The notes: a model not told the origin generated them from the sequence alone. A stretch of 64,000 bases of DNA from Ensifer oleiphilus (GCF_013371465.1 NZ_JABWDU010000005.1:62001-126000); one strand, 5' to 3'. Positions 29,569-40,404 are shown, numbered from the stretch's first letter. A program made the numbers and translations.

Positions 29569-30210
29569 ATGAAAACAGTTCTCTGCTACGGTGACAGTCT
29601 GACCTGGGGCTACGACGCCACGGACGGCGGCCGCCATGCGCTTGCCGATCGCTGGCCGAGCGTCTTGCAGACGGCATTGGGCTCTGACGTCCAGATCATT
29701 GCCGAAGGCCTGAACGGCCGCACGACTGCCTATGACGATCACCTCGCCGATTGCGATCGCAACGGCGCCAAGGTGCTGCCGACCATTCTCCACAGCCACG
29801 CGCCGCTGGATCTGATCATCCTTCTGCTCGGCGCGAACGACATGAAGCCGATCATTCACGGGACCGCGTTCGGCGCCGTGAAGGGTATCGAGCGCCTCGT
29901 CAATCTGGTGCGCCGGCACGACTGGCCGGTCGAGGGTGAGGGCGGTCCGGACATCCTGATCGTCGCGCCGCCGCAGCTTTGTGAAACGGCCAACGCGGCC
30001 TTTGGTGCGATGTTTGCCGGTGGCATAGAGCAGTCGGCGATGCTGGCGCCGCTCTACCGCGATCTGGCCGACGAACTCGATTGCGGGTTCTTCGACGCGG
30101 GATCGGTTGCAAGGACGACACCGCTCGACGGCGTGCATCTGGATTGTGAAAACACCCGCGCGATCGGTCGTGGCCTCGAGCCGGTCGTTCGGATGATGCT
30201 CGGGGTCTGA
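29569..30210 (+). CDS. SGNH/GDSL hydrolase (arylesterase-like)
   Basis: 213-aa serine esterase without a signal peptide. Block I is CYGDSLTWGYD with the nucleophile Ser, block III is LGANDMK, and block V is PLDGVHLD with the catalytic Asp-His pair. It matches the arylesterase encoded at the same place in S. meliloti, as I recall. Its natural substrate is unknown. It sits between pdhC and lpdA on the same strand. Confidence 0.88.
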   Translation: MKTVLCYGDSLTWGYDATDGGRHALADRWPSVLQTALGSDVQIIAEGLNGRTTAYDDHLADCDRNGAKVLPTILHSHAPLDLIILLLGANDMKPIIHGTAFGAVKGIERLVNLVRRHDWPVEGEGGPDILIVAPPQLCETANAAFGAMFAGGIEQSAMLAPLYRDLADELDCGFFDAGSVARTTPLDGVHLDCENTRAIGRGLEPVVRMMLGV

Positions 30211-30211
30211 G

Positions 30212-30793
30212 ATGACGGGCGATGTGACCATCAGACCGGCGGAACCAACAGAGGCGGCGGAACTCGCGGTTCTCGTCGACATCGCCTCGCATGGTTTTGC
30301 CTCCTGGCTCTGGTCTGGTGCGGTTCTCAGCGGCGCCGCCGATACGGCGTTCGAACGCGGGCGTAACAAGCTGCGCGAGGATGTCGGCCCCGGAAACTGG
30401 CGGGATGCCGTCGTTGCCGATGTCGAGGATGAAATCGTGGGCGTGTCGATCGGCTACGGCATCGACGCATCGGCGGTGGAAATCGAAGCGAAACATGCCG
30501 TCATCGAACCGCTGCTGGCACTGCAGCGGCGGGTGGTCGGCCACTGGTTCATCGACAGTTTGGGCGTCTACCGTCACCGGCGCGGCCGCGGCATCGGACG
30601 CAGATTGATTGCACATGAAATTGCACGCGCCGGCTCGGCGCCGGTGAGCCTGATCACCGAAAGCCACAATGAAGCGGCGCAGGCGCTCTATAGGAAAAAC
30701 GGCTTTACGGAGACGGATCGGGCTGAGGCCGTGCCGCTCTTCGACGGCAGCAGAAAACACGACTGGGTGCTGTTCACCCGCAAGGTCGCTTGA
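30212..30793 (+). CDS. GNAT family N-acetyltransferase
   Basis: 193-aa acetyltransferase. The N-terminal VTIRPAEPTEAAELAVLV is typical; the acetyl-CoA loop is VYRHRRGRGIGRRLIAHE and the end ALYRKNGFTETDR. It starts 1 base after the GDSL stop and ends 18 bases before lpdA, so it is part of the extended pdh operon. Substrate unknown. Confidence 0.85.
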   Translation: MTGDVTIRPAEPTEAAELAVLVDIASHGFASWLWSGAVLSGAADTAFERGRNKLREDVGPGNWRDAVVADVEDEIVGVSIGYGIDASAVEIEAKHAVIEPLLALQRRVVGHWFIDSLGVYRHRRGRGIGRRLIAHEIARAGSAPVSLITESHNEAAQALYRKNGFTETDRAEAVPLFDGSRKHDWVLFTRKVA

Positions 30794-30811
30794 GACAAAG
30801 GCAGGAAACAC

Positions 30812-32257
30812 ATGGCTGAGAATTACGACGTCATTGTCATCGGTTCGGGTCCGGGGGGCTACATCGCCGCCATTCGCGCGGCACAGTTGGGTCTCAAGAC
30901 CGCGGTCGTCGAGCGCGAGCACCTGGCCGGCATCTGCTCCAACTGGGGCTGCATTCCCACCAAGGCGCTGCTGCGTTCGGCCGAAGTGCTGCACTACGCC
31001 CAGCATCCGGGAAGCTACGGCATCAAGATCGAAGGTACGGTAACGCCGGACCTGAAGGCGATCGTCGCCCGCTCGCGCGGCATTGCCGAGCGCATGAACG
31101 GCGGCGTCGGCTTTCTGATGAAGAAGAACAAGGTCGACGTGATCTGGGGCGAGGCCAAGCTGACCAAGCCCGGCGAAATCGTCGTCGGCAAGTCGACGAA
31201 GCCGGCGGTGCAGCCGCAGGCGCCACTGCCTAAGAACACCAAGGGCGAAGGCACCTACACCGCCAAGCACATCATCATCGCTACCGGCGCCCGTCCGCGG
31301 GCGCTTCCCGGCATCGAGCCGGACGGCAAGCTGATCTGGACCTACTTCGAGGCGATGAAGCCCGAGGAAATGCCGAAGTCGCTGCTGGTCATGGGCTCTG
31401 GCGCCATCGGCATCGAATTCGCCTCGTTCTATCGCACCATGGGCGTGGACGTCACCGTCGTCGAGGTCATGCCGAACGTGATGCCGGTCGAAGACGCCGA
31501 GATCTCGAACATTGCCAAGAAGCAGTTCGAAAAGCAGGGCATGAAGATCCACCTCGAAGCCAAGGTGACGAAGGTCGAGAAGGGTGCGAATTCGGTCACC
31601 GCCCATGTCGAGATGAAGGACGGCAAGGTCGAAAAGATCACCGCAGACCGGATGATCTCGGCCGTTGGCGTCCAGGGCAACATCGAGAACCTCGGTCTCG
31701 AAACGCTGGGGATCAAGACCGACCGAGGCTGCATCGTCATCGATGGCTACGGCAAGACCAATGTTGCCGGCGTCTACGCGATCGGTGACGTTGCCGGCCC
31801 GCCGATGCTTGCGCACAAGGCCGAGCATGAGGCCGTAATCTGCGTCGAGAAGATCGCCGGCCTGCCGAACGTCCATCCGATGGACAAGTTGAAGATCCCG
31901 GGCTGCACCTATTGCCATCCGCAGGTGGCCTCTGTGGGTCTCACCGAGGCCAAGGCGAAGGCCGAAGGCCGCGACATCCGCGTCGGCCGCTTCCCCTTCG
32001 TTGCCAACGGCAAGGCGATTGCGCTCGGCGAAGACCAGGGCATGGTCAAGACGATCTTCGACAAGAAGACCGGCGAGCTTCTGGGCGCGCACATGGTCGG
32101 AGCCGAGGTGACCGAACTGATCCAGGGCTTCGTTGTCGCCATGAACCTGGAAACGACGGAAGAAGACCTGATGCACACGATCTTCCCGCATCCGACGATC
32201 TCGGAGACGATGAAGGAAAGCGTGCTGGACGCCTATGGGCGTGCGCTGAACGCCTGA
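30812..32257 (+). CDS. lpdA: dihydrolipoyl dehydrogenase (E3)
   Basis: 481-aa flavoprotein that reoxidises dihydrolipoamide of the PDH complex with NAD. FAD motif VIGSGPGGYIAAIRAAQ, redox disulfide in GICSNWGCIP, NAD-binding VMGSGAIGIEFASF, FAD-linked YAIGDVAG, and the C-terminal HPTISE with the catalytic His. There is an insertion near residues 125-150 (KSTKPAVQPQAPLPKN) seen in some alphaproteobacterial copies. Being next to pdh supports a PDH-specific role. Confidence 0.96.
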   Translation: MAENYDVIVIGSGPGGYIAAIRAAQLGLKTAVVEREHLAGICSNWGCIPTKALLRSAEVLHYAQHPGSYGIKIEGTVTPDLKAIVARSRGIAERMNGGVGFLMKKNKVDVIWGEAKLTKPGEIVVGKSTKPAVQPQAPLPKNTKGEGTYTAKHIIIATGARPRALPGIEPDGKLIWTYFEAMKPEEMPKSLLVMGSGAIGIEFASFYRTMGVDVTVVEVMPNVMPVEDAEISNIAKKQFEKQGMKIHLEAKVTKVEKGANSVTAHVEMKDGKVEKITADRMISAVGVQGNIENLGLETLGIKTDRGCIVIDGYGKTNVAGVYAIGDVAGPPMLAHKAEHEAVICVEKIAGLPNVHPMDKLKIPGCTYCHPQVASVGLTEAKAKAEGRDIRVGRFPFVANGKAIALGEDQGMVKTIFDKKTGELLGAHMVGAEVTELIQGFVVAMNLETTEEDLMHTIFPHPTISETMKESVLDAYGRALNA

Positions 32258-32335
32258 CGAGATTTGCCGCCGCCGGAACTTTTGGCCCGGTCCCGCATTG
32301 ATGACGCACCTTGTCCTCAATGCACGGAGATCACC

Positions 32336-32587
32336 ATGGCCCTGAACGGCGTCGGCATCCTGGCCGCGATCATCATCGGCGGTTTCGCTGGATGGCTCGC
32401 GGAAAAGTTCATGAAGAGCGATGTGGGGCTGTTCATGAACATAGCGCTCGGCATGATCGGTGCAGTGGTGCTGAACGTCATTCTGGCAGCCTTCGGCATG
32501 GCCTTTGCCGGCTGGCTCGCCTATCTGGTCATCGGTTTCATCGGCGCCTGCCTGTTGATCGCCGTTGGCCGCGCTGTCAAACGATAG
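32336..32587 (+). CDS. GlsB/YeaQ/YmgE family membrane protein
   Basis: 83-aa small inner-membrane protein with three short glycine-rich helices (IIIGGFAGWLAEKFM, then MNIALGMIGAVVLN, then WLAYLVIGFIGACLLIAVG), the transglycosylase-associated family pattern. Often stress-induced; no activity is proven. ACGGAG precedes ATG 32336. Lies between lpdA and lipA. Confidence 0.85.
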   Translation: MALNGVGILAAIIIGGFAGWLAEKFMKSDVGLFMNIALGMIGAVVLNVILAAFGMAFAGWLAYLVIGFIGACLLIAVGRAVKR

Positions 32588-32635
32588 TCTGCGACGCTTC
32601 CAGCGCTAGCGGTCGGGCTGTCGAGCAAAAGGTGG

Positions 32636-32664
32636 CCTGACATTTCCCGTCGAGCCATCTATAT
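32636..32664 (+). promoter_or_regulatory. predicted lipA promoter
   Basis: CCTGAC, 17 bases, CTATAT, with one mismatch to the rhizobial sigma-70-type consensus CTTGAC-N17-CTATAT. The -10 box overlaps a 12-base palindrome ATCTATATAGAT (32657-32668). It gives a leader of about 50 bases. Confidence 0.6.
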
Positions 32665-32721
32665 AGATCGAAAATGGGTCTGCCGGCACGAAGCCGCAGC
32701 CGCCGCGACGAGGAAGACAGT

Positions 32722-33693
32722 ATGGTAACGGTGTTCGATGCCGTCTCTGAACGGGCGCAACGCGTCCGCCATCCGGAAAAGGCCCACAAGCCCGATACCG
32801 AGATGCTGCGCAAGCCGGAGTGGATCCGCGTCAAGGCGCCGACCTCCAAGGGCTACCAGGAAACGCGCGAACTGGTGCGCTCGCACAAGCTCGTTACGGT
32901 CTGTGAAGAAGCGGGTTGCCCGAATATCGGCGAGTGCTGGGACAAGAAGCACGCCACCTTCATGATCATGGGCGAGATCTGTACCCGCGCCTGCGCCTTC
33001 TGCAATGTCTCGACCGGCAAGCCGAATGCGCTCGACATGGCGGAACCCGAGAATGTCGCCAAGGCCGTCAAGCAGATGGGCCTCAGCCACGTCGTCATCA
33101 CCTCGGTCGATCGCGACGATTTGGCCGACGGTGGCGCCGAACATTTCGAGAAGGTGATCTGGGCGATCCGTGCCGCTTCGCCGTTGACCACGATCGAAAT
33201 CCTCACGCCCGACTTCTTGAAGAAGCCAGGCGCATTGGAGCGCGTTGTCGCTGCCAAGCCGGATGTGTTCAACCACAATATGGAAACGGTGCCGGGCAAC
33301 TATCTCACTGTCCGTCCGGGCGCCCGTTACTTCCACTCCATTCGCCTGCTTCAGCGCGTCAAGGAACTGGATCCGACGATGTTCACCAAGTCCGGCATCA
33401 TGGTCGGCCTTGGCGAAGAGCGTAACGAAGTGCTGCAGTTGATGGACGACCTGCGCACCGCCGACGTCGATTTCATGACCATCGGCCAATACCTGCAGCC
33501 GACCCGCAAGCATCACAAGGTCGAGAAGTTCGTGACCCCGGAGGAATTCAAGTCTTACGAGACGGTTGCCTATACCAAGGGCTTCCTCATGGTCGCCTCG
33601 AGCCCGCTGACCCGCTCCTCGCACCACGCCGGCGACGATTTCGCTCGCCTGCGTGCAGCTCGCGAAAAGAAGCTGGCGGCCGCGGCCGGGTAA
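32722..33693 (+). CDS. lipA: lipoyl synthase
   Basis: 323-aa radical-SAM enzyme that inserts two sulfurs into octanoyl groups on lipoyl domains, here those of PdhB and PdhC nearby. The auxiliary cluster Cys are in [12 protein letters not shown], the radical-SAM Cys in CTRACAFC, and the C-terminal [13 protein letters not shown] holds the conserved Ser that ligates the auxiliary cluster. GAGGAAGACAG precedes ATG 32722. Followed by a terminator. Confidence 0.97.
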   Translation: MVTVFDAVSERAQRVRHPEKAHKPDTEMLRKPEWIRVKAPTSKGYQETRELVRSHKLVTVCEEAGCPNIGECWDKKHATFMIMGEICTRACAFCNVSTGKPNALDMAEPENVAKAVKQMGLSHVVITSVDRDDLADGGAEHFEKVIWAIRAASPLTTIEILTPDFLKKPGALERVVAAKPDVFNHNMETVPGNYLTVRPGARYFHSIRLLQRVKELDPTMFTKSGIMVGLGEERNEVLQLMDDLRTADVDFMTIGQYLQPTRKHHKVEKFVTPEEFKSYETVAYTKGFLMVASSPLTRSSHHAGDDFARLRAAREKKLAAAAG

Positions 33694-33720
33694 GGCCGAG
33701 ACCTTTAGGGACAACAGGAG

Positions 33721-33745
33721 CTCCGGCCTTAGCGCCGGAGTTTTT
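33721..33745 (+). terminator. rho-independent terminator after lipA
   Basis: Stem CTCCGGC / GCCGGAG with a 6-base loop, then TTTTT. Confidence 0.85.
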
Positions 33746-33879
33746 CGTTTGTCGACCCGTCGCTTGCGCCCTTCGGCGTCGCCTCGCGCCGGGTATTGTG
33801 CATCCGATCGATCTTGAGATTTCGATGGGGGCTGCGATACAACCGACCGTGGCTCGGGATTGTTGGACGGAATGTGTCG

Positions 33880-34470
33880 ATGGATCAGCCAGTGGCGACC
33901 GGGAAGGTGCTCTACGTCGATGACGCCGCGGCTGCCGACCATATCCGTAACGCTCGGCGTATCCTCGTTGTCGGATGTTCCGGAGGCGGCAAGTCAACGC
34001 TTTCGCAAAAGCTCGCTCGGCACTTCAACTTGACCTACATCTCGATCGACCGCGATATCCTGTGGCTACCCGGTTGGGAGCAGCGTGATCGGGCCGAGCA
34101 ACGTCAGCGCATCGTCGAGAGGATTGCCGCCGAACGCTGGGTCATGGATGGCACCGGTCCGTCCACCTTCGATCTCCGCGTGCCGAGGAGCGATGTCGTG
34201 ATCTGGGTGCGGATGCCGAGGCTTCTGTGCATCTGTGGCGTCCTCACCCGCTGGCTGAAGTATTTTGGGCGCACCCGCCCAGAGATGGCGCCAGGCTGCA
34301 TCGAGAAGGTTGACTGGGAATTCATCCAATTCATCTGGACCTTCGAGCGGAAATTCTCGCCGCGGATTGTCGCAGGCCTGGCAGAGCATGGCCCTGACGT
34401 GCCGGTTCTGCAGTTGAAATCGCGCGGCCAGATGCAGAGGCTTCTTGATCTTCTCGGTCTACCCCCTTAA
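33880..34470 (+). CDS. AAA / adenylate-kinase-like P-loop protein
   Basis: 196-aa nucleotide-binding protein of the FlaR-like or topology-modulation group. Walker A is VVGCSGGGKSTLSQKLA near residues 31-46. A lid-type region follows (YISIDRDILWLPGWEQRDR) and then VMDGTGPSTFDLRVPRSDVVIWVRMP. Probably a small-molecule kinase of unknown substrate. ATG 33880 is chosen; the frame is open from 33796. The downstream ratA-like gene starts 9 bases after the stop. Confidence 0.75.
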   Translation: MDQPVATGKVLYVDDAAAADHIRNARRILVVGCSGGGKSTLSQKLARHFNLTYISIDRDILWLPGWEQRDRAEQRQRIVERIAAERWVMDGTGPSTFDLRVPRSDVVIWVRMPRLLCICGVLTRWLKYFGRTRPEMAPGCIEKVDWEFIQFIWTFERKFSPRIVAGLAEHGPDVPVLQLKSRGQMQRLLDLLGLPP

Positions 34471-34479
34471 CTCCCCTCT

Positions 34480-34929
34480 ATGCCGCACTTTGAAACGAAC
34501 CATGTCGTCAAGCACACGGCCGACCAGATGTTCGATCTCGTCGCCGATGTCGAACAGTATCCGCAGTTCCTTCCGCTCTGCGAGGCGCTGACCGTGCGCT
34601 CGCGCAAGGAGAGGGATGGAAAAATCCTGCTGCTGGCCGACATGACCGTCGGCTACAAGGCGATCCGCGAGACCTTTACGACGCAGGTGCTGCTCAACAA
34701 GGCCGAGCGCGTGATCGAGGTCAAATACATCGACGGGCCGTTCAAGTATCTCGACAATCGCTGGCGTTTCGAGCCTGTGGGCGAGGGGCAATCGGCCGTG
34801 CATTTCTACATCGACTACGAGTTCAAGAGCCGCATCCTCGGAGCGTTGATGGGCTCTATGTTCGACCGCGCCTTCCGCATGTTCTCCGACGCGTTCGAAA
34901 AGCGCGCCGACAAGATCTACGCCGTCTGA
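34480..34929 (+). CDS. RatA/Coq10-like START-domain protein
   Basis: 149-aa protein of the polyketide cyclase/START superfamily. It starts HFETNHVVKHTADQMFDLVADVEQYPQFLPLC, which is the family opening, and ends in VHFYIDYEFKSRILGAL and a final helix. Mitochondrial Coq10 binds ubiquinone and assists respiration; E. coli RatA was reported to block 70S ribosome assembly. A quinone-chaperone role is the safer inference. The 3-prime end overlaps the convergent cinA-like gene by 13 bases. Confidence 0.88.
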   Translation: MPHFETNHVVKHTADQMFDLVADVEQYPQFLPLCEALTVRSRKERDGKILLLADMTVGYKAIRETFTTQVLLNKAERVIEVKYIDGPFKYLDNRWRFEPVGEGQSAVHFYIDYEFKSRILGALMGSMFDRAFRMFSDAFEKRADKIYAV

Positions 34930-35414
34930 GCGACTTCGCTCAGCATCTCCAGAGCCGTTCGGATGGTTGCCAGTCGGACGGCGTCGCGCCCGATATCGCC
35001 GTAGCGCATCTCGCGGTGGAGTGCCGTGCCGTTGCGGCCCGTTGCCGAAAGATGGACGAGGCCGACCGGCTTTTCCACCGATCCGCCACCCGGCCCGGCG
35101 ATGCCGGTGACGGCGACGGCAAAGTCAGCCTCGGAGCGCGCGACCGCGCCGCGCGCCATTTCTATGGCCGTTTGCCTTGAAACAGCACCGTGCGCGGCAA
35201 GCGTTGCCGGATCGACGCCGAGCATCTGGATCTTGGCGTCGTTGGAATAGGTGACGAAACCGCGATCGACGACCGCCGACGATCCGGCAATTTCCGTCAG
35301 CGCACCGGCAATCAGCCCGCCGGTGCAGGATTCGGCCGTTGCCACCTTGAGGCCGCGGGCGGTGAAATCGGCAATGATCTTGCCGGCCATCGTTTGAATG
35401 TCATTCGGCCACAT
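34917..35414 (-). CDS. CinA-like nicotinamide-nucleotide amidase (C-terminal domain only)
   Basis: 165-aa stand-alone CinA C-terminal/PncC domain that deamidates nicotinamide mononucleotide in pyridine-nucleotide recycling. Motifs: [45 protein letters not shown] and [11 protein letters not shown]. The N-terminal MoeA-like CinA domain is absent, as in E. coli PncC. The start at 35414 has AGGGG upstream and overlaps the ispDF stop by 14 bases; 35390 is an alternative. Confidence 0.9.
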   Translation of the reverse strand: MWPNDIQTMAGKIIADFTARGLKVATAESCTGGLIAGALTEIAGSSAVVDRGFVTYSNDAKIQMLGVDPATLAAHGAVSRQTAIEMARGAVARSEADFAVAVTGIAGPGGGSVEKPVGLVHLSATGRNGTALHREMRYGDIGRDAVRLATIRTALEMLSEVAQTA

Positions 35415-36621
35415 CGCGCGCCCCTGAGGTGTAAACCACGGTTGCGGTCGCGATTGCGGCGATACCCTCGTCGCGACCGACAAAGCCGAGCCGCTCATTC
35501 GTCGTCGCCTTGACCGAGCAACGGTCGAGATCGATGCCGAGCATGGCGGCAAGGTTCTCGCGCATCGCCTGGCGATGCGGGCCCACCTTCGGCGCCTCGG
35601 CGATCAGCGAGATGTCGGCATTGGTGATCGTGCCGCCGCGCTGGCGCACGATGTTGGCCGCATGTTCGAGGAAGATACTCGAGGCGGCACCCTTCCACTG
35701 TGGGTCGGATGGTGGAAAATGGTCGCCGATATCGCCGGCGCCGCAGGTGGCAAGCAGGGCATCGGTGAGCGCGTGCAGGGCGACATCGGCATCCGAATGG
35801 CCTGAGAGCTTCTTGGTGTGAGGGATCAGGACGCCACAAAGCGTCACGCCATCGCCTTCCACCAGCTGGTGCACGTCATAGCCATTGCCGGTGCGCACAT
35901 CCGGAATGAGATAGCGCTTGAGTTTTTCGTCGGCCATGGCGATGTCCCTTTTCAGTGTGAGCTTGACGTTGTCGACCGTGCCTTCGACGAGCTTGACCGG
36001 GATGCCTGCCCATTCGGCGATCGAGGCGTCGTCGGTAAAATCCGTCCGTCCGCTGCTGGCTGCGGCCCTATGGGCGTCGAGGATGATCTTGAGGTCGAAG
36101 GTTTGCGGCGTCTGCGCCGCATGCAGATGGTTGCGCGAAACGGTTTCGGTCACTGTCCCGGCGGCATCGACGCGTTTCAGTGTGTCCGACACGGCTATCG
36201 CCGGCAGCACGGCACGCGCCCCCTCTGCCAAAGCGTTGGCGCAGCGAGACAGCAGGGCATGATCGGCAAAGGGACGCACGGCATCGTGGATCATCACGTG
36301 ACGTGAGCCGGTTGCTGCTACGGCTTCAAGGCCGGCAAGAACCGATTGCTGCCGCGTCGCGCCGCCGTGCACGACGATCAACTCGCGGGCGGGTGATCGC
36401 CGGCGTGCGGCCGCCAGCAGATCCTCGTCATCGGGGTGGATCACGACCACGATCTGGCCGGCCCCGGGCCATGTCGCGAAAGTATCAAGCGTATGGGCGA
36501 TAACCGGCCTGTCGCCGATGGTGCGGTACTGCTTCGGACCTTCTGCCGACTGTCCGGCGCGTTCGCCGCGCCCTGCTGCAACGATCACAATGCCGCAGGA
36601 AAGCTGTTCTTCAGGCTGCAT
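35401..36621 (-). CDS. ispDF: bifunctional IspD/IspF
   Basis: 406-aa fusion for two steps of the MEP isoprenoid pathway. Residues about 8-235 are IspD, CDP-ME synthase: [18 protein letters not shown], and HDAVRPFAD. Residues about 248-406 are IspF, MECDP synthase: NGYDVHQL with zinc ligands, [17 protein letters not shown], and [11 protein letters not shown]. The fusion is typical of alphaproteobacteria. The start at 36621 begins [10 protein letters not shown]; the frame is open to 36816. Divergent from dusB. Confidence 0.96.
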   Translation of the reverse strand: MQPEEQLSCGIVIVAAGRGERAGQSAEGPKQYRTIGDRPVIAHTLDTFATWPGAGQIVVVIHPDDEDLLAAARRRSPARELIVVHGGATRQQSVLAGLEAVAATGSRHVMIHDAVRPFADHALLSRCANALAEGARAVLPAIAVSDTLKRVDAAGTVTETVSRNHLHAAQTPQTFDLKIILDAHRAAASSGRTDFTDDASIAEWAGIPVKLVEGTVDNVKLTLKRDIAMADEKLKRYLIPDVRTGNGYDVHQLVEGDGVTLCGVLIPHTKKLSGHSDADVALHALTDALLATCGAGDIGDHFPPSDPQWKGAASSIFLEHAANIVRQRGGTITNADISLIAEAPKVGPHRQAMRENLAAMLGIDLDRCSVKATTNERLGFVGRDEGIAAIATATVVYTSGARDVAE

Positions 36622-36785
36622 CTTCTGTATGTGGTCCCGGATTTCGCCAATCTTCGCCGTGATGTACCGCGAAGGTCCGTGCTTTGCCAGCCGAACAGGG
36701 AAATTTGCCCGACGCTTCGAAATCACTTGGCAAGCCAGAGAACAATGTCTAAAAATAGTGCAAGAACAACATGTGCCTGAAAGAT

Positions 36786-37799
36786 ATGCATTTGCCAACT
36801 CCGGCTCTGTCATCACCGCTTCGGATCGGGAATATCGAAATCCGCAACCGGGTGGCGCTCGCCCCGATGTCTGGCGTTACGGACCTGCCGTTCCGCACCC
36901 TGGCCTGGCGCTTCGGTGCGGGGTTTGTCGTGACGGAAATGGTGGCGAGCCGTGAGTTGGTCGGTAACGCTTCCGAATCCTGGGCGAGGCTGAAGAACTC
37001 CGGCATCAAGCCGCACATCGTTCAGCTGGCCGGCCGTGAAGCGCATTGGATGGCGGAGGCGGCGAAAATCGCAGCGGCCAACGGCGCGGATATCATCGAT
37101 ATCAATATGGGTTGCCCGGCAAAGAAAGTGACGGGCGGCTATTCCGGCTCGGCGCTGATGCGCGATCCCGATCACGCTCTGTCGCTGGTCGAGGCGACCG
37201 TGAAGGCCGTGGATGTGCCGGTCACCCTGAAGATGCGACTTGGCTGGGACGAGAATTCAATCAACGCGCCGCTGATCGCCAGAAGGGCGCAGGACGCTGG
37301 CGTCCAGGCGATAACGGTGCATGGCCGCACGCGGATGCAATTTTACACTGGCAAAGCCGATTGGGATGCGATCCGCGCCGTGCGCGAGGTCGTCTCCGTG
37401 CCGCTCGTTGCCAATGGCGACGTCGATACGGTGGCTGATGCACAGGAGATTCTCCAGCGTTCCGGGGCCGACGCCGTCATGGCTGGGCGGTCCTCGCAGG
37501 GCCGTCCCTGGCATGTCGGCGTTCTCGCCGGTGGTGCAGGCCATCCCGAACAGGCTGAGATCGCCGACATTTTCGTGGAGCACTATGAAATGATGCTCGA
37601 ATTCTACGGTGCCGACACGGGCTTGAGGCATGCACGCAAGCATGTCGGCTGGTACCTGGACCGTTTCGCATCCGACCTTTCCGGGACGGAGAAGGGGGCG
37701 ATCCTGACGTCGACCGATCCTAAATCCGTCGCCGCGCGTGCCTCGGACGCCATTCGCAGTTCGCGCGCGCCCCTCTCCAGCGAAGGGATCGCGGCATGA
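36786..37799 (+). CDS. dusB: tRNA-dihydrouridine synthase (NifR3 family)
   Basis: 337-aa FMN enzyme that reduces uridine in tRNA. Family motifs: [14 protein letters not shown], the catalytic Cys in [42 protein letters not shown] and VANGDVD. Known as nifR3 where it precedes ntrBC, as here. The ATG at 36786 is preferred; ATG 36771 is in frame 15 bases earlier and neither has a strong ribosome site. The stop overlaps the ntrB start by 4 bases. Confidence 0.95.
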   Translation: MHLPTPALSSPLRIGNIEIRNRVALAPMSGVTDLPFRTLAWRFGAGFVVTEMVASRELVGNASESWARLKNSGIKPHIVQLAGREAHWMAEAAKIAAANGADIIDINMGCPAKKVTGGYSGSALMRDPDHALSLVEATVKAVDVPVTLKMRLGWDENSINAPLIARRAQDAGVQAITVHGRTRMQFYTGKADWDAIRAVREVVSVPLVANGDVDTVADAQEILQRSGADAVMAGRSSQGRPWHVGVLAGGAGHPEQAEIADIFVEHYEMMLEFYGADTGLRHARKHVGWYLDRFASDLSGTEKGAILTSTDPKSVAARASDAIRSSRAPLSSEGIAA

Positions 37800-38953
37800 C
37801 GGACAAGCCCAGTACTCCCGAAGCCGTGACGGCAGCCAACGGGCTGTCGATGGCCGTTCTGAATGCCATTCAGAACCCGGTGATCCTCGTCGATCAGAAT
37901 GGACTGGTCGCCTTTGCCAACTGGGAAGCCGAATCCTTCTTCGGCGCCAGTGCCAATCATCTCGCCCGCCACGATATCAGCGCCTTCATCCCGTTCGGCA
38001 GTCCGCTTCTGACCCTGATCGAGCAGGTGCGCGAGCGCAAGGCGCCGGTCAACGAGTATCGTGTCGATCTGAGTTCGCCGCGGCTGGGTGCCGACAAGCT
38101 GGTTGATCTCTACGTGGCACCGGTGATTTCGGAACCCGGCTCCGTGGTGGTTGTGTTCCAGGAACGGTCGATGGCCGACAAGATCGACCGTCAGCTGACC
38201 CATCGCGCGGCGGCGCGCTCCGTCACCGGCCTTGCCTCGATGCTGGCGCATGAGATCAAGAATCCGCTTTCCGGCATTCGGGGGGCGGCGCAATTGCTGG
38301 AGACCTCCGTCAACGACGAGGATCGGGCACTGACGCGGCTGATCTGCGACGAGACCGACCGGATCGTTTCGCTGGTCGATCGGATGGAAGTGTTCTCCGA
38401 CGAGAGGCCGGTAGATCGCGTGCCGCTCAACATTCACTCCGTGCTCGATCACGTGAAGGCGATCGCTCGGGCTGGCTTTGCGCGCCGGATCAAGGTGACG
38501 GAGAACTACGACCCGTCGCTTCCTTCCGTCTTTGCCAACCGCGACCAACTGGTGCAGGTGTTTCTCAATCTCATCAAGAATGCGGCCGAAGCGATCGGCG
38601 ACCGGCCGGAAGGCGAGATCATGCTGACGACCGCCTACAGGCCCGGTATTCGCCTTTCGGTCGCCGGGACCCGCGAGAAGATCTCGCTGCCACTGGAGTT
38701 CTGCGTGCACGACAATGGCCCGGGTGTTCCCTCCGACCTGTTGCCGCATCTGTTCGATCCGTTCATCACCACCAAGACCAACGGTTCCGGCCTTGGGCTG
38801 GCGCTGGTTGCCAAGATCATCGGCGGGCATGGCGGCATCGTCGAATGCGACAGCCAGCAGAACCGCACGACTTTCCGCGTCCTGATGCCTGCCTCCAAGG
38901 GGCAGGCGGCGGATGAAGACGACATGCCTATGACAAAAGGAAACATTGCATGA
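37796..38953 (+). CDS. ntrB: nitrogen regulation sensor kinase NtrB
   Basis: 385-aa cytoplasmic histidine kinase/phosphatase that phosphorylates NtrC under nitrogen limitation, controlled by PII. An N-terminal PAS domain spans about 20-120, the phosphoacceptor is in [13 protein letters not shown], and the ATPase has N box [13 protein letters not shown]1 DNGPGVP and G2 GSGLGLALV. Overlaps dusB and ntrC by 4 bases each. Confidence 0.97.
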   Translation: MTDKPSTPEAVTAANGLSMAVLNAIQNPVILVDQNGLVAFANWEAESFFGASANHLARHDISAFIPFGSPLLTLIEQVRERKAPVNEYRVDLSSPRLGADKLVDLYVAPVISEPGSVVVVFQERSMADKIDRQLTHRAAARSVTGLASMLAHEIKNPLSGIRGAAQLLETSVNDEDRALTRLICDETDRIVSLVDRMEVFSDERPVDRVPLNIHSVLDHVKAIARAGFARRIKVTENYDPSLPSVFANRDQLVQVFLNLIKNAAEAIGDRPEGEIMLTTAYRPGIRLSVAGTREKISLPLEFCVHDNGPGVPSDLLPHLFDPFITTKTNGSGLGLALVAKIIGGHGGIVECDSQQNRTTFRVLMPASKGQAADEDDMPMTKGNIA

Positions 38954-40404
38954 CGGGTGCCACGATCCTCGTCGCGGATGACGACGCAGCCATTCGCACC
39001 GTGCTCAATCAGGCGCTGAGCCGCGCCGGCTACGACGTGCGGATCACGTCGAATGCGGCGACGCTCTGGCGCTGGATTTCCGCCGGCGACGGCGATCTGG
39101 TCGTCACCGACGTCGTCATGCCCGACGAGAATGCCTTCGACCTGCTGCCGCGCATCAAGAAGGCGCGCCCGGACCTGCCGGTTCTTGTCATGAGTGCGCA
39201 GAACACCTTCATGACGGCGATCAAGGCTTCCGAGAAAGGCGCTTACGACTACCTGCCGAAGCCGTTCGATCTCACCGAACTGATCGGCATTATCGGCCGG
39301 GCGCTGGCCGAGCCGAAGCGCCGCCCGGCAAAGATCGATGACGATTCGCAGGATGGCATGCCGCTCGTCGGCCGCTCCGCCGCGATGCAGGAAATCTACC
39401 GCGTTCTCGCCCGCCTGATGCAGACCGATCTCACGCTGATGATCACCGGCGAATCCGGCACCGGCAAGGAGCTGGTGGCCCGCGCACTGCATGACTACGG
39501 CAAGCGCCGCAACGGTCCCTTCGTAGCCATCAACATGGCGGCGATCCCGCGCGACCTGATCGAATCGGAACTGTTCGGTCACGAAAAGGGCGCCTTTACC
39601 GGTGCGCAGACACGTTCGACCGGTCGTTTCGAACAGGCCGAAGGTGGCACGCTCTTCCTCGACGAGATCGGCGACATGCCGATGGATGCGCAGACGCGGT
39701 TGTTGCGCGTGCTGCAGCAGGGCGAATATACCACCGTGGGCGGCCGCACGCCGATCCGCTCGGACGTCCGCATTGTTGCGGCAACCAACAAGGACCTGAA
39801 GCAGTCGATCAATCAGGGTCTCTTCCGCGAGGACCTGTATTACCGGCTGAATGTGGTGCCGCTGCGCCTGCCGCCGCTGCGCGACCGTGCGGAAGACATT
39901 CCCGATCTCGTCCGCCATTTCGTCCAGCAGGCCGAAAAAGAGGGCCTGGATGTCAAGCGTTTCGATCAGGAGGCGCTTGAGCTGATGAAGGCGCATCCCT
40001 GGCCGGGCAACGTGCGCGAACTCGAAAACCTCGTGCGACGGCTGACGGCGCTTTATCCACAGGACGTCATCACGCGGGAGATCATCGAAAACGAGTTGCG
40101 GTCGGAAATCCCCGACAGCCCCATCGAAAAGACGCAAGCGCGCAACGGCTCTCTTTCGATCTCGCAGGCGGTCGAGGAGAACATGCGACAATATTTTGCC
40201 AGCTTCGGAGATGCGCTTCCGCCGAGCGGTCTTTACGAACGGGTGCTCGCCGAGATGGAGTATCCACTCATCCTTGCCGCTTTGACGGCGACGCGGGGAA
40301 ACCAGATCAAGGCCGCCGATCTGCTCGGCCTCAACCGCAACACGCTGCGCAAGAAGATCCGCGAACTCGGCGTCTCTGTGTATCGCAGCTCACGTACGGC
40401 TTGA
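38950..40404 (+). CDS. ntrC: nitrogen regulation response regulator NtrC
   Basis: 484-aa sigma-54-dependent activator. Receiver domain with D54 in [10 protein letters not shown] as the phosphoacceptor. The AAA+ domain has Walker A GESGTGKE, the sigma-54 contact loop GAFTGA (in [10 protein letters not shown]) and Walker [11 protein letters not shown]. The C-terminal Fis-type helix-turn-helix is [20 protein letters not shown]. Activates nitrogen-assimilation genes. Last gene of dusB-ntrB-ntrC. Confidence 0.97.
   Translation: MTGATILVADDDAAIRTVLNQALSRAGYDVRITSNAATLWRWISAGDGDLVVTDVVMPDENAFDLLPRIKKARPDLPVLVMSAQNTFMTAIKASEKGAYDYLPKPFDLTELIGIIGRALAEPKRRPAKIDDDSQDGMPLVGRSAAMQEIYRVLARLMQTDLTLMITGESGTGKELVARALHDYGKRRNGPFVAINMAAIPRDLIESELFGHEKGAFTGAQTRSTGRFEQAEGGTLFLDEIGDMPMDAQTRLLRVLQQGEYTTVGGRTPIRSDVRIVAATNKDLKQSINQGLFREDLYYRLNVVPLRLPPLRDRAEDIPDLVRHFVQQAEKEGLDVKRFDQEALELMKAHPWPGNVRELENLVRRLTALYPQDVITREIIENELRSEIPDSPIEKTQARNGSLSISQAVEENMRQYFASFGDALPPSGLYERVLAEMEYPLILAALTATRGNQIKAADLLGLNRNTLRKKIRELGVSVYRSSRTA

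Noticed and set aside
26752-30369. 1205-codon open frame on the minus strand
   Set aside because: Antisense to pdhB, pdhC and the esterase; it arises from GC-rich third codon positions and has no domain.
29900-32320. 806-codon open frame on the minus strand
   Set aside because: Antisense to the GNAT gene and lpdA, with the same codon-bias cause and composition unlike a real protein.
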